This document shows, one piece after another, positions 1-10,650 of a DNA stretch of 64,000 nt. Under the pieces are notes generated by a model, which ran no database searches, was not told the origin of the DNA, and was given only the letters and a program-made list of their open reading frames with translations. Origin of the DNA: Hoplostethus atlanticus (taxonomy: Eukaryota; Chordata; Actinopteri; Trachichthyiformes; Trachichthyidae); NCBI GenBank assembly GCA_034670405.1, contig JAXDDX010000170.1:821501-885500 (forward strand), written 5' to 3'. Numbering within the stretch: position 1 is the stretch's first letter; the number at the start of each line of letters is the position of its first letter. A program made the translations under genes and the position numbers.

Positions 1-857
1 CTAATCGCCTGCAACCCGGCGAGCTCTAGGGACATGTGTCACCTCTCTCTTAGACATCTGTCTATAGCCCATTTCGACCCAAAGTATCCGGGACTTTTAA
101 TCCCAGGAACTACTTTTCAAGGGACTAAAGGTTGTGTCAGCCCATTGTTGTCTCCGTTTCGACCGCGGTCCAAAGACCCGCGAAGATTAGGCAAATTAGT
201 CTGATGTAGGGAAAAGCTCCACTCCAGTCCAGTAGGTGGCAGTTATATATATAGGTGGCAGACTATACAACGATGACGCCATATAAAGTGACGGACAGGC
301 ATCATTATTTGTGCGACAACCGCCGTAAAACAAGAAGAAGAAGAAGATGATTATTTGTGCGACACTGTAAGCATGTAGGAGAAAAAATCTTGAACGTCTT
401 TGTCAGCCAGTAGAAGCTGGGCTGATGAATGTACAAAGCAAATGGACCTTTCATTTGCTGGCACCAGTGGCCCTGGCTTGTTTACTAGTCCCAGCATTTC
501 ATTTGGCTAACTTGATGAAACAAGTAGCCCTTGAGAGATTTTGTGTTAACTGTAAAAACTCCACCTGTTAACACCAAAGTGCTGTGGTAGCACAGCATTG
601 TTGGAGCGATGAGAACTGCTGAACTAAATAACTTGAATTTAGCTGCTACAGTGAGAAAATCACTGAGCTACTTCCTGGTATGTGAACGTACCACGCACTA
701 ACCTAGAGCTGCTCATGCTGGTGTGACTTCTACCGTACTGCCCGTAAACGAACAAAGAAAACCTGGTACAAACGTGGAACAAAGCGCCTCATAGCGCCCC
801 CTACCTGCGCTGCTGGTACCGTAGTGGCCAGAGGTCAGGGTTTGCAGGCTGCCAGCT
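1..857. other. Non-coding, repeat-derived start of window
   Basis: No coding exon is supported here. The stretch at about 664-750 (a CTACTTCCTGG-like start, then CTAACCTAGAGCTGCTCATG and GTGTGACTTCTA) is close to 8836-8920, which lies inside a hAT element in tmem79 intron 3. Bases 440-800 are therefore probably part of the same dispersed repeat family. A short AAG-rich tract occurs near 340. Nothing else is recognised. Confidence 0.4.
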
Positions 858-864
858 GTGTCTA

Positions 865-1160
865 TGCTGAGAGTCCAAACTGTGGCCCTGGGTCTGGAGG
901 GGATCCAGACTGTGGCCTCGGGTCTGGAGGGGGTTCAGACTGTGGCCCCTGTGACTGAAGGGGGTCCAGACTGTGGCCTCGGGTCTGGAGGGGGTCCAGA
1001 CTGTGGCCATGGGTCTGGAGGGGATCCAGACTGTGGCCTCGGGTCTGGAGGGGGTCCAGACTGTGGCCCCGTGACTGAAGGGGGTCCAGACTGTGGCCTC
1101 GGGTCTGGAGGGGGTCCAGACTGTGGCCATGGGTCTGGAGGGAGTCCAGACTGTGGGGCA
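865..1160. repeat. 30-bp minisatellite, about ten copies
   Basis: The unit is about 30 bp and reads GGTCCAGACTGTGGCCTCGG then GTCTGGAGGG, with variant copies carrying CATGGGTCTGG or CCCCGTGACTGAAG. Because 30 is divisible by three, all frames stay open in several directions, which produces long artefactual glycine/proline-rich reading frames on both strands. Confidence 0.9.
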
Positions 1161-1289
1161 ATGGTGAGGGGCAGGAAACACATCACCCTGAGAGGAAGGA
1201 CTGGGTTGGGGGGGTTATCATCTGATGGAGACAGACAGACAGACAGACTTGGTCGATGAGAGGCCGACAGGCTAAAACCATATTCTTCT

Positions 1290-1492
1290 CACTATCTCTC
1301 TCCATCCTTCTCTCCTCTCCCACATGCACCCTTCACTCAGCCTGTTATCCCTCTCTCCATCCCTCCCTCCACCTCTCTCTCTCCATCCCTCCCTCCATCT
1401 CTCTCTCGCCATCCCTCCATCTCTCTCTTTACATCCCTCCCTTCATCCTTCTCTCCATCTTCCTTCATTGTTCTCTCTCTCTCTCTCTGTTC
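1290..1492. repeat. CT-rich low-complexity tract (CCCTCCATCTCT)n
   Basis: This is a pyrimidine-rich tract of imperfect TCTCTC and CCCTCCATC units. It has no coding character. Confidence 0.8.
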
Positions 1493-1499
1493 AGGATTG

Positions 1500-3595
1500 T
1501 AAACAATAGGTGGAAAAACACATGCTGAGTCACTTTCTATTTGCTAAATTAATATTTTTAACTTCTTATATACTACTTATACTACTTATATGTTTTATAC
1601 ACTATTCCTAAAAGGTTAAAAGTTGCTGAATAATGGTGTTAGTTATTTTGGCAAGCTGGTTACTGAACAGTAAACGTGGAACTAATAGAGAACTAGTAGC
1701 CTATTTGTCTTATCTTCTCAGTGCTGTCTGCTGAAGACTGGTCCACCTTCAGCCATTAGCCAGGTCCAGCTCACAGCTTCTGAACCAGAACAAGCAGTTG
1801 TGCTAGCCACTTTGCTAGTTATTCTGGCAGTGTGTACATCTCATGGTCCATGGGGAGGTCCAAGGATTTGTAGGTTTTCGTTCCAACCAAACTGTACAGT
1901 AGCTGATCTAATTAACTAATAAACTAATTAGTGAACCCGGAAGGTAGCATCGCCCTGGTTCCCTCGACAAAAAGCCAATGGGATTTTTGCATTGGATTTT
2001 GGATTATTGCAGAAAATAAACTCTGTGGCAAACAAACATTTTGTTCAGCAAGATAATCTTCACAAATGAACACCACTTTATGATTTTTGAAGCATAAATG
2101 CAATTGCCAGGAGTAAAAAGCTAACGTTAGGCTATAAACGAACTACACCACGGTGGCATGACTTCAACGTCACCACCACTAATACTAAATTGATAAATCT
2201 ACAAGTTGGAAAGTTTGAGTTAGAATAGTTTGGAAGAGCGCGAGTATAAACACAACTAGAGGCTGTAAAGGCGGACTAGTGAGGAGATGAGTTACCGTGT
2301 TCGGCGTGATGCGTTCAACGTCCCCGACAACCTCTGTAGTCTCATTTAGCCACTTTAGCAACCGCCTTTTTTAAGAAACGTAAAAGCTTCAAAATTCACG
2401 AGTGGGGTATTTACTGACGTATTTTATGTCGTAGAACAAAATGTGAAAACCTCTTAAGCTTGTGTTAACCACAGACCTTATTTCAGGCATCTAACCAAAA
2501 ACACATTCAAAAAACCCATAGACTTCGAGACGAGGGAACCGGATGTGCAAAATGCTAACTCATTTCCTGGTTTTAGGACTCCTGCACCACTTTATTGAAG
2601 CCAGTTGAGTCTTTGTGACTGAAGCTCCTGCCATCCGCCCCAATAATGAACCTCTTTCAAAGTCATTTAGATCTTTTCCTCTGCCATCTTGATTCCAAAT
2701 CGAGATCAACTGGGCTTCTCAGCATTTTGATACATGCCCCAATTTGATATATGCCCCAGAAGTTAATTGCTTAATTTAATCATGCAGTACACCTGTATGG
2801 AAGCATCTGCATTTGTTCTGTTTCTCCTCATTTATTTGTTTTTTTCCTTTAATTTGTCACCCGTTATAAGATGTTACCAACCTGTGTTATGTCCATAACC
2901 CCACAGTGGAGTTGTCAGCCTATAGTATTAATACTGTGCCTGCCTATGGCAGGATATCTGTCAGCAACACACCATGAGTGAAAAAAGCACTGTGTCTAAG
3001 TCTAAATGAAGTCTACAGTCTAAATGAAATGTATGTTGGGCTTCAATAAACTCCATGGCCTACCTTGTAGAGCTGCAGACAGCAGGTTTCAGACGGTCGG
3101 TCACACAGTCCCAGAAATCCGGTTTGACTTGTCTACCAGCTGCACTCATTTGATAGTACCTCTGTGTGTGTGTGTAATAAATCATTCATGTATAAATTAA
3201 TATCAGAAGATAATCGAATACCATTTTAGCTCCAAACTCACCTCTAAACTCAGCTCACCTCCTCTCTGGCTGCTTTCAGAGGGTTATGGGTAGGGGAGAG
3301 GAGTAGAGGTGGTATTTCTAGAGGTATTTCTTGTGTGGGAGAGTTCTTTGTTGGCCTGGCCTCCAGAATGCTGCTGACTGGACTGGAGGATGGACTGCCA
3401 AATATTTACCCACCAACACTGAAACATCAACCAGCACAGAGACAAAGACAGTTTGGCCAAAAACATTCTGACTTCTGAATGAGACAAAATAACATTAGGA
3501 TAATACCTAACCCTAACAGTGTAATATAAAACCATTTCCTCCAGGTTAGTACAGTTAATGGCCCTTACATGGCTGTTGTATGACCTAACTATTAC
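1500..3595. other. AT-rich intergenic sequence, no gene seen
   Basis: I find no exon with good splice sites and no recognisable protein on either strand. Around 1845-1925 and 2575-2720 there are stretches resembling dispersed teleost repeats (AGGTTTTCGTTCCAACCAA), but no ends can be placed. Confidence 0.4.
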
Positions 3596-3597
3596 TA

Positions 3598-3775
3598 TAC
3601 CATAGTATAGTATAGCATAGCATAGCATAGCATAGCATACCATACCATAGCATTCCATAGCATAGCATACCATAGCATAGCATAGCATACCATACCATAC
3701 CATAGCATTCCATAGCATAGCATAGCATACCATACCATAGCATTCCATAGCATAGCATACCATACTATACCATAC
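3598..3775. repeat. Pentanucleotide array (CATAG/CATAC/CATTC)n
   Basis: About 35 imperfect 5-bp units of CATAG, CATAC and CATTC follow one another. The reverse strand reads as a tyrosine/methionine/cysteine-rich artefact (AMxCYxMVxYAM). The array directly adjoins a short stretch at 3776-3830 whose reverse strand resembles part of a LINE reverse transcriptase (LVQKAAAR). Confidence 0.85.
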
Positions 3776-3838
3776 TTGGGGAGGTTGAACTTGGGGCGGT
3801 TGACGAGCTGCAGCTTTCTGAACAAGGTTGAGTGACAC
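3776..3838 (-). mobile_element. Short LINE reverse-transcriptase fragment
   Basis: On the minus strand, NLVQKAAAR and a PKF/PKY-like continuation resemble the reverse-transcriptase C-terminal region of the LINE family seen at 35274-35546, which reads LELVQKAAA. The piece is very short and the assignment is tentative. Confidence 0.35.
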
Positions 3839-4611
3839 ACCTTGAACTCGGACTGGTGGGGGTCCAAGAGGTTGTTCTGGAACCTCTACTGGAAACCACT
3901 ACTTAATAGGAAGTGTCTACATGTCACCATGGAAACTACTACTCAGTAGGAAGTGTGTACATGTGTGTACACTCCTGTTTTGGCATTACCACTGCATTGC
4001 TGTCAGTTGCCCCACATCAGACCTGTGTTGATAACCAGTATTTACACTTTCATCACTTATTGCATAGATGTTTGTCATCTCGAACCACTGTATGTGTCGC
4101 GGCTGCTCACCCTTTACCCTAACTTTCCCCTGTCTTATAGTCTTTATCTTGTTGCAGTCTCCGTGTCGTGTGTGTATGTTTCTCTCTCACTGCTTGTTTG
4201 TCAAGTATGCCTACTGCCACTACTGCCGTGCTAGGTTTTCCCAGTCTAGTACCAGTAAGTTCCTTGTCTGCATTTGCCTGTATTTGTACCGCATCTCCTT
4301 ACCCTCGAGTAAAGTCTTGCCTTTCTGAGAACCTCTGCCTCTAGCCTGTGTCTGTTTCTGGATCCACCTGTACTCGATCACTACAGTATATTTTGGTGGC
4401 AGGAATTCAAATCAATTCAATGTAATTATCCACTGTTCCCAAGCCTGTTTAGTAACCCAGCAATAATGTTACTATTTAAAGGCATTATAAAGCCTTTCCC
4501 TGTTTACAGAATATTAGATTACCCATCTCCCTCTCCATCTTGCATCGGATATTGGAAGTCCTGGGACAGGGCTTATTTTCATTTTGAAAGATATACATAT
4601 ACACAACACAA

Positions 4612-4976
4612 CATATATATATATATATGTTTGTTTTAATATATAGTATCCTATAGCATATATATATGTTTGTTTTAATATATAGTATCCTATAGTATGT
4701 ATATGTATATGTTTGTTTTAATATATAGTATCCTATAGTATATATATGTATATATGTTTGTTTTAATATATAGTATCCTATAGTATGTATATGTATATAT
4801 GTTTGTTTTAATATATAGTATCCTATAGTATATATGTATATATGTTTGTTTTAATATATAGTATCCTATAGTATGTATATGTATATATGTTCGTTTTAAT
4901 ATATAGTATCCTATAGTATATATGTTCGTTTTAATATATAGTATGCTATAATATGTATATGTATATATGTTTGTTT
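4612..4976. repeat. AT-rich minisatellite, about 45-60 bp unit
   Basis: The core TGTTTGTTTTAATATATAGT followed by ATCCTATAGTATATATG recurs about seven times with variable TATATG padding. It ends immediately before a TTTCCAG splice-acceptor-like sequence at 4980. Confidence 0.85.
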
Positions 4977-4980
4977 CCAG

Positions 4981-5088
4981 GCATCCGACTTCCCCTTTAA
5001 GAGGAACAGACCTTTAATTGACCGACCGCACCTGAACTTCCGCAGTCCGACAGAAACGTTCACAACGACCCTGTAACTCTGCCAGCAG
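4981..5088 (+). other. tmem79: Possible non-coding 5' exon of tmem79
   Basis: The segment is bounded by TTTGTTTCCAG on the left and GCAG followed by GTTAGTAG on the right, so both splice sites fit the consensus. It contains no useful open frame. It lies 1.6 kb upstream of the tmem79 coding exon, whose own acceptor at 6716 shows that a preceding non-coding exon should exist. RNA evidence would be needed to prove it. Confidence 0.3.
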
Positions 5089-6716
5089 GTTAGTAGACTG
5101 TTGTTTGCTTCTGTATCTTCTAGTCTTGTTTTAACATCTGATAGTAACACTGTCGATAGGATCTTAATCTACCGTCTAGTACATCGATAGTAATTCTGCT
5201 GTGGCTTGATAGTGTCGGACACTTAATCTATTAGAGTAAAGTAGGAAATGTCCGCCATGATGTAGTAAAGTTGCACAGTGAAGTGGGCGGAGCCATCAGT
5301 TACCTGTCTGTCTTTCTGTACTCACCTGTCTGGAAACATGAGCAGGCTGTTTCCTAACCTGAGATACAATAATAGAATGCAATGGATTTCACATCGACTA
5401 GAGTTTTAGAAACACTGTGCTTTGACAACACCATATATACTATATATATTCTGTATATGAACAGTGAATATGGGAAACTGGTAAATATACACAACTAAAC
5501 AACATGGTGGTTCATTGATGTGTAGCTACAGCAACGGGAAAGGGAAACAAGTATGAATGTAAAATACAATAACAGAAATAATCATAATCATAATCATACT
5601 GAGTGTTCAGTCAGCATCCACCTTAACTCTTCTTCCTAATTCTAATTCTAATTCCATCAACCATAAATGTCAGTTATTATCCAAATTGTTTGTTAACTAT
5701 GATTGTAAATTTCTCTAATCAATAAATAATTAATAATAATGAATTTATCAACTCATATTTGTAATCTGGAAGGTTAATCAGGTTCATCTGGCAGTAAACC
5801 TTTCAAATAGACTCAATAGAACGGAGACTATGACCCCTGACCTCTGTGACACCAATCAAAACCACTGGGCTTGTTCAGGACCCTTCCATATGTCCAGTTG
5901 TAAAAATCAGATATGTCTGATATTATCAGTCAGCATGAATCTATAAACTCCTCCCACTACCAGATAGTCTGTCTCGACCAATCAGCTTCCGTTTTCCCCT
6001 CCAGTTGTTGATCTTGTAGTAGTAGTGCTGATATTGTACATATGATATAAGAATAGTCTCTTCAGCAGTGGTGATTCATACCAACTCTCAGACAGTTTCT
6101 CTTGCATCAAGTGTCTTTTAATTTAAAAGCATGATCATGCTTTTAAATGAAGTATTTCATGAAGTATTATGAAGTCTTCAACAATATGTTAAGTGTGCAC
6201 AACCTTTATAGGGAGAGTGGTTAACATACATGAAGAGGTGGAACTTCTCAGGGTCCAGCTCGGTAACCCTTCATGACCTAACTGGCTGTAACTCTCACAC
6301 TTCTGGGGAACTATGACAGTTTCAGACAGACCAGCCAGTTCGAGGATACCCAGCTACCCGATAGGCATCAGGAAGAACTAGGAGTAAACTCTTGTGATGT
6401 CACAAGTGCCCAGAAACTACTGATTTGAAGAGCACAGAGATGAAGGAAGCTATCTTTGTATATCCATGTGTTGGATTGCTGAATAACCTTCTTAAGAGTG
6501 AACAAATTCCTTTTTACTTCTGAGGGAAAACAGAAACTAAGTGCAAACCAGAAACAGTTGGACTGAAAATTAGGTTAAGTTTAAGACCAATTTCATCTAC
6601 AAATAAGAATAAAAAAATGAACAGGAGCCAGTCAAGTTTCCATCTGCACCAGCAGGGAAACATTTTAATAGAATCCTCCATATGCTGCATGAATGAAGTG
6701 GTTTTATTCTTTGCAG
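5089..6716. other. AT-rich sequence upstream of tmem79 exon 1, no gene seen
   Basis: Nothing is recognised except short simple repeats such as AATCAT units at 5576-5600 and TTCTAA units near 5638. It would be the 5'-UTR intron of tmem79 if the exon at 4981-5088 is real. Confidence 0.4.
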
Positions 6717-6791
6717 GCTCCAGATCAGTTGGACTCACAGCTCAATGTGGATCTGTGAGTTTCCACTTAAAGCAGACAACGTCTCCAACAA

Positions 6792-7356
6792 ATGGAAATG
6801 TCCTCACTGTGGGACGACTGGTGCAAAGACAGCGAGGCCACGGCACCCAAGGGCCCGACGGGGAGCTCTGAGGAAGACAGGATGAAGATGAAACAGATGG
6901 AACCAAATAGAGGGATGGAGGAAGAGGAGGAGAACATGGTGACTTCAGCCAGTCTGGAGGCCAGCACCCTCCTCTGGCCAGGAGACAGACAGGCAGGCAG
7001 ACAGACAGGCAGACAGACAGACAGACAGCTGGAAAACCAAAGTGAGGGAGGAAGAGAGGACAGAAAGAGGGATGAGGCTGAAGGAGAAAGGAGGAGTGTC
7101 CGGTCAGCAGCAGAGAGTCGGACAGAGAGTGAGAGGCAGCTGATGGAAGGAGGAGTGAAGGGGAGGTCAGGAGGAGGAGGAGGAGGAGGGGGGGGCTCAC
7201 CTCAGGTCAGCCCAGCTGCAGACGTCCTCCATTCAGCCTTGCCCAAGGACAGTGAGGCATTCTGGGATCTGGAGTCAGAGGAGAGCCCTTTCCTGTGTCC
7301 CCGTGGAGCCCCAGAGGACTACGACTACCAGCATGACGGGGCCCCCGCCGCCAAAT
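6792..7356 (+). CDS. tmem79: tmem79 coding exon 1
   Basis: The exon begins at 6717 after TTCTTTGCAG. The ATG at 6792 is the first methionine in the open frame (MEMSSLWDDW). It ends at AAA T before GTAAGC, phase 1. It encodes residues 1-188: the cytosolic, charged N-terminus with a (DRQ/GRQ) stretch from a CAGACAGG microsatellite and an eight-glycine run. Confidence 0.92.
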
Positions 7357-10300
7357 GTAAGCAGTTTGCTCTTTAAGTCACATGCCTTTCCTTTGGCCTC
7401 CAGACGTTACCTACCTTCTTTCCTTTCCTCTTTCCTTCCTTTTCTTCTCCCCTCATTCCCTCCATCCACCTCACCTCCTCTTGTCTTTGATTCCTTACTG
7501 TTAGATCCCACTATAACTTAGCTGTCCATGAAAGCCTGTCGATCTGTCTGTCTGTCTGTCTATCTGTCTATCCATCTACTTGTCTGTCTGCCAGGTGCAC
7601 GTGGCTGTCCCAGCAGGGATCTATTGAAGGTGGGTGTGTCTCTGTTCACCTCAGCACTCTTCTTCCCCTTCCTGGTTTGGGGCGGCTTCGTCTTCCTGCC
7701 GTTCGATGCCCCCCTGCTGGACAGCGCCCCCCTCAGGCTGGTCTACACCCTGCGCTGCTCTGTGTTCGCCACCATGCCCATAGTCCTGGGTGAGGAAAGG
7801 ACAAAACAATGGAGGAGAATAGAATAAGAGGAAATGCTCACATTGGACCTCATTCACAAAACTTTTCTTAAATTCTTCGAAAATGTTTCAGATTTATGCA
7901 CGTATGAAAATACCAACTTGGGATTCATAATTTTAACCTACTATTAACCTACTAACTATTTTTTGGCCGAGGTCACAACCTACTTTTCGTTGTACATGTA
8001 CATAGTGTAATGACAATAAAGTTGAATTGAATTGAACTTCAGGATGGCTGGTGCTGGGCGTCAGTCGGCTGAGGACGCGCGAGGTCCAACCTCTGTTTGA
8101 TGAGGCAGAGGAGGTCCCGGAGGTGACTGTCCACCGGCGCTTCGTGGCCGACTCCTCTTCCCTTTTCCTGATCTACTTCCTGCAGCTGGTTGTCATGGCG
8201 ATGTACCTGAGCCAGGAGCAGCTGAAGCTGGTTCCTCTGCTGACCATCATCTTTGCCCTCGGACGGTAAGATGTGAACATCTACTCCTACTCATGAAATA
8301 AATATGGATAAATATGCTTACTGGACATTTTAGTTTATTGAAGTGATTAAAAAACAGCACTAAAATATGACAAACAAAAGAAATTAGAGATGAAAAAACA
8401 TCACCTCAAAGCAAACGAGCGAAGACGAGCTGAAATACTACTAACTAAACTACTACTAGCTAAAATACTACTAACTAAACTACTACTAACTAAACTAAAC
8501 TACTACAGGGCTTTTCCTGGCTCAGAACGGGGCTCTATATTACAAACATGGATCCTTGTTATTTGGCCCCAAATAACTTTCACTGATGAAGTGACTTGAT
8601 CATATTTAGGATATTATAAGAAAATATTTAATAGGTTGACAAAATATACAAAAAAGTTAAATTAAAGCCATAAAACTTTATCTTAATAATTTTGGTTTGG
8701 TTGATAAACTATGATTGTGCTATTATATAAGTGCATTTTAAGTGTCTCAATGGGCTTTTCCTGATGAAAGATGAAACTGCAGGTACTTTACAAAGACCTT
8801 TGCATTGATTTAGCCACTAGTTAGAAAAACAAGAGCTACACGCTGGTCAGTGAATGCACCGCACACCAACCTAGCGCTGCTCATGCTTGTGTGACTTCTA
8901 TAGTACTGCCTGGTGCACAAGCACACACTTTATTTCCTTTTTGCCAACCAGTTATAGCTGATAACTATCATTTCTTGGAGTAAGACTTATTTGCCAAATG
9001 AGTCTGCTATGTAACTTTGGCCCAAAGTTGGATGACATTTTTGTCTCGTGCCCATCTCGTTTTCACGCGGTAGTTTTGCTCATCTCACGAGACTCTGATT
9101 GTTGCATTTCCTTGACTTCTTCTGCATTGTGATAGTGTAAAACAGGATGTAGAACAACCCTGCTGGTTGGAGTACTGTATTCATAGTTTTCAGTCACGTG
9201 ACTGCTTCGGGAGCCTGGCAGGCAAAACAACATTCCAAGATGACGACTAAAGCTGGAAACGCCATAGAGCTACCGCACAAGCCTGTCAAATGAGTATTTA
9301 GATCACCTCTCAAGACAAAAAACAAAGATACGTGAATGTGACCCATATATAGCACCCACTGCAGTGTTTCAATCTTTAAAGACAGCAACGTCCCTGCCGG
9401 TGTTGTACTTGGAAAATCCATCCACTTACACTCAATGGGGAGTTCATTCCACCACTGTGGAGCCAGGACAGAAAAGAGCCGTGACCGGGTAGATCGGCCC
9501 CCAGGGGCCTCTGAGCAACGGGGCAACCAGAGCGGAGCAGGAGTGGTCGGGCGGGGGTGTAAGGCTTGACCATGGCCTGGATGGCCATTATGATTCAGCT
9601 CTCAAACTAAGTTGTCAATTCTAGTAAAACAGTCCCATTCCCTGGTTTCTGTATTAACTTTGTTATTAACTTATGATAGACAAGAGAGGCTTAGCTAGCG
9701 TAACTCGATCACTGGAGTTGGTTGCATGGATGCGGACGAATGATGACATAACTCACCTGTAATTAATTGTTCACTGCAAAGAAGCGTGTTCTTTGATGGC
9801 TGCCATCCCATTTTTGCCAGCGACGGCGGCCCATGGCCATAGAACATGGGGAAATCTCATTGAAGACAATTCTAAATCATGTTTTACATTCTGGTGGCTT
9901 TGGCGGCCACCAAAAAAAGCGCTATGCAGGAAAAACCCTGTACTAGCTAAAATACTACTAACTACTAGTAATCCTCTTCATCCCTATTGGGCTGCAGACA
10001 AGCTACAATAGAGCAACAAAAAGAGCCTCTGCTGCTCCAACAGGTATAATGTGCTGATGATATTTCTCCAAACAACACGGCATGATTTAAAGACAATTTA
10101 ATTAATAATTTAAAGTGTTTTTCTAAGGAAGTCCTTTAAGTTAAAGCATAGGATCATACATGTGTTAATATCTGAATGAAATATATGGTGACAACATATA
10201 GAAAACCAAATGGTGTGAACAAGATATTCAGCAAGATGTTTCTACTGGTTACCGTGGTGATGCCCATCTTTCTCCAGGTTGGCGTACTGGCTGGCAGCCG

Positions 10301-10473
10301 CCCTGGGCAGCAGCGTCCGAGGGTTCGGCTTCGGACTCTCCTTCCTGCCCAGCCTGGCCATGCTGGCAGCCAACATCTACTTCATCTTCACCATGGAGGC
10401 TGAAGGATCCATCTTCGCCCTGGAAACACCTCCAGACCCACCTCCTGCTGTCAGACAGAGGTTCTGGGGATGA
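6792..10473 (+). CDS. tmem79: tmem79 (transmembrane protein 79, mattrin), whole gene span
   Basis: This complete gene has four coding exons: 6792-7356, 7595-7789, 8043-8265 and 10278-10473. All introns are GT-AG, with phases 1, 1 and 2. The product is 392 aa, close to the 394 aa of human TMEM79. Residues 1-190 are hydrophilic and probably disordered, with an acidic stretch (FWDLESEES). The rest is a five-helix membrane domain at about residues 200-219, 234-260, 292-309, 316-340 and 350-372. A charged loop (RRFVADSSS) precedes helix 3, and the protein ends in a short proline-rich tail. In mammals, mattrin is a MAPEG-like membrane protein of the trans-Golgi and lamellar-granule system of skin. 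The catalytic function in fish is unknown. The N-terminal half carries two low-complexity coding tracts. Intron 3 holds a 1.4-kb hAT element. Confidence 0.92.
7595..7789 (+). CDS. tmem79: tmem79 coding exon 2
   Basis: Acceptor CTGTCTGCCAG, donor CTGG before GTGAGG, phase 1 in and out. It encodes the first two membrane helices, including LFFPFLVWGGFVFLPFD and VFATMPIVLG. Confidence 0.92.
7973..8036 (+). mobile_element. LINE 3'-end remnant against the tmem79 exon 3 acceptor
   Basis: CTTTTCGTTGTACATGTACA, then TAGTGTAATGACAATAAAGT and GAATTGAATTGAA repeats, is the form of a LINE 3' end (AATAAA-like signal followed by short tandem tail repeats). It stops about six bases before the exon 3 boundary. 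Confidence 0.6.
8043..8265 (+). CDS. tmem79: tmem79 coding exon 3
   Basis: Acceptor GAACTTCAG, donor GGACG before GTAAGA, phase 1 in and 2 out. It encodes the loop EVQPLFDEAEEVPEVTVHRR and helix 3 (LFLIYFLQLVVMAMYL), and starts helix 4 (LVPLLTIIFALGR). The polypyrimidine tract before the acceptor is weak because a LINE tail abuts it. Confidence 0.92.
8506..9940. mobile_element. hAT-like element in tmem79 intron 3
   Basis: The ends are inverted: CAGGGCTTTTCCTGG on the left, and on the right GCAGGAAAAACCCTG, whose reverse complement begins CAGGGTTTTTCC. The flanks are a degenerate ACTA repeat, so an 8-bp target duplication cannot be fixed with certainty; TACTA is shared. No transposase is visible. 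A fragment of LINE reverse transcriptase lies inside at 9194-9590. Confidence 0.7.
9194..9590 (-). mobile_element. LINE C-terminal fragment inside the hAT element
   Basis: On the minus strand, GRSTRSRLFSVLAPQWWNEL is the same C-terminal peptide found at 28035-28223 (-), 34974-35249 (-) and 19450-19612 (+). It is therefore another copy of the LINE family with the (TAATG)n tail. This copy is frameshifted and lacks the 3' tail. Confidence 0.75.
10278..10473 (+). CDS. tmem79: tmem79 coding exon 4 with stop codon
   Basis: Acceptor TTTCTCCAG, phase 2 in. It encodes the end of helix 4 (LAYWLAAAL), helix 5 (FGLSFLPSLAMLAANIYFIF) and the tail EGSIFALETPPDPPPAVRQR, stopping at TGA 10471-10473. Confidence 0.92.
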
Positions 10474-10650
10474 GGAGGAGAGGATAAGAGGGGGAGGAAG
10501 AAAGGAGGAGGAAGAGAGAGAGAGAGAGGAGGACCAGGAAGAGGAGGAAGAAGAGGAGGGGGGGTGAGGAGGAGGAGGAGGAGGAGGAGAGAGGAGGACC
10601 AAGAAGGGGATGAGAGGAGGAGGAGGAAGAGGAGAGAACCAGACTGAAGA
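10470..10650. repeat. Polypurine (GGA/GAA)n tract
   Basis: About 180 bases are nearly all purines on the + strand (GAGGAGGAGG units with AGAGAG). The minus strand reads as an artefactual serine/leucine-rich frame. Such homopurine tracts can form triplex DNA. Confidence 0.85.

Noticed and set aside
858-1259. Open frame of 133 codons, and its minus-strand counterparts
   Set aside because: It is produced by a 30-bp minisatellite whose unit is a multiple of three; there is no codon or domain evidence.
3284-3867. Minus-strand frames of 184 and 90 codons
   Set aside because: Most of the length is a CATAG/CATAC repeat read as Met/Cys/Tyr. Only a nine-residue piece resembles a LINE.
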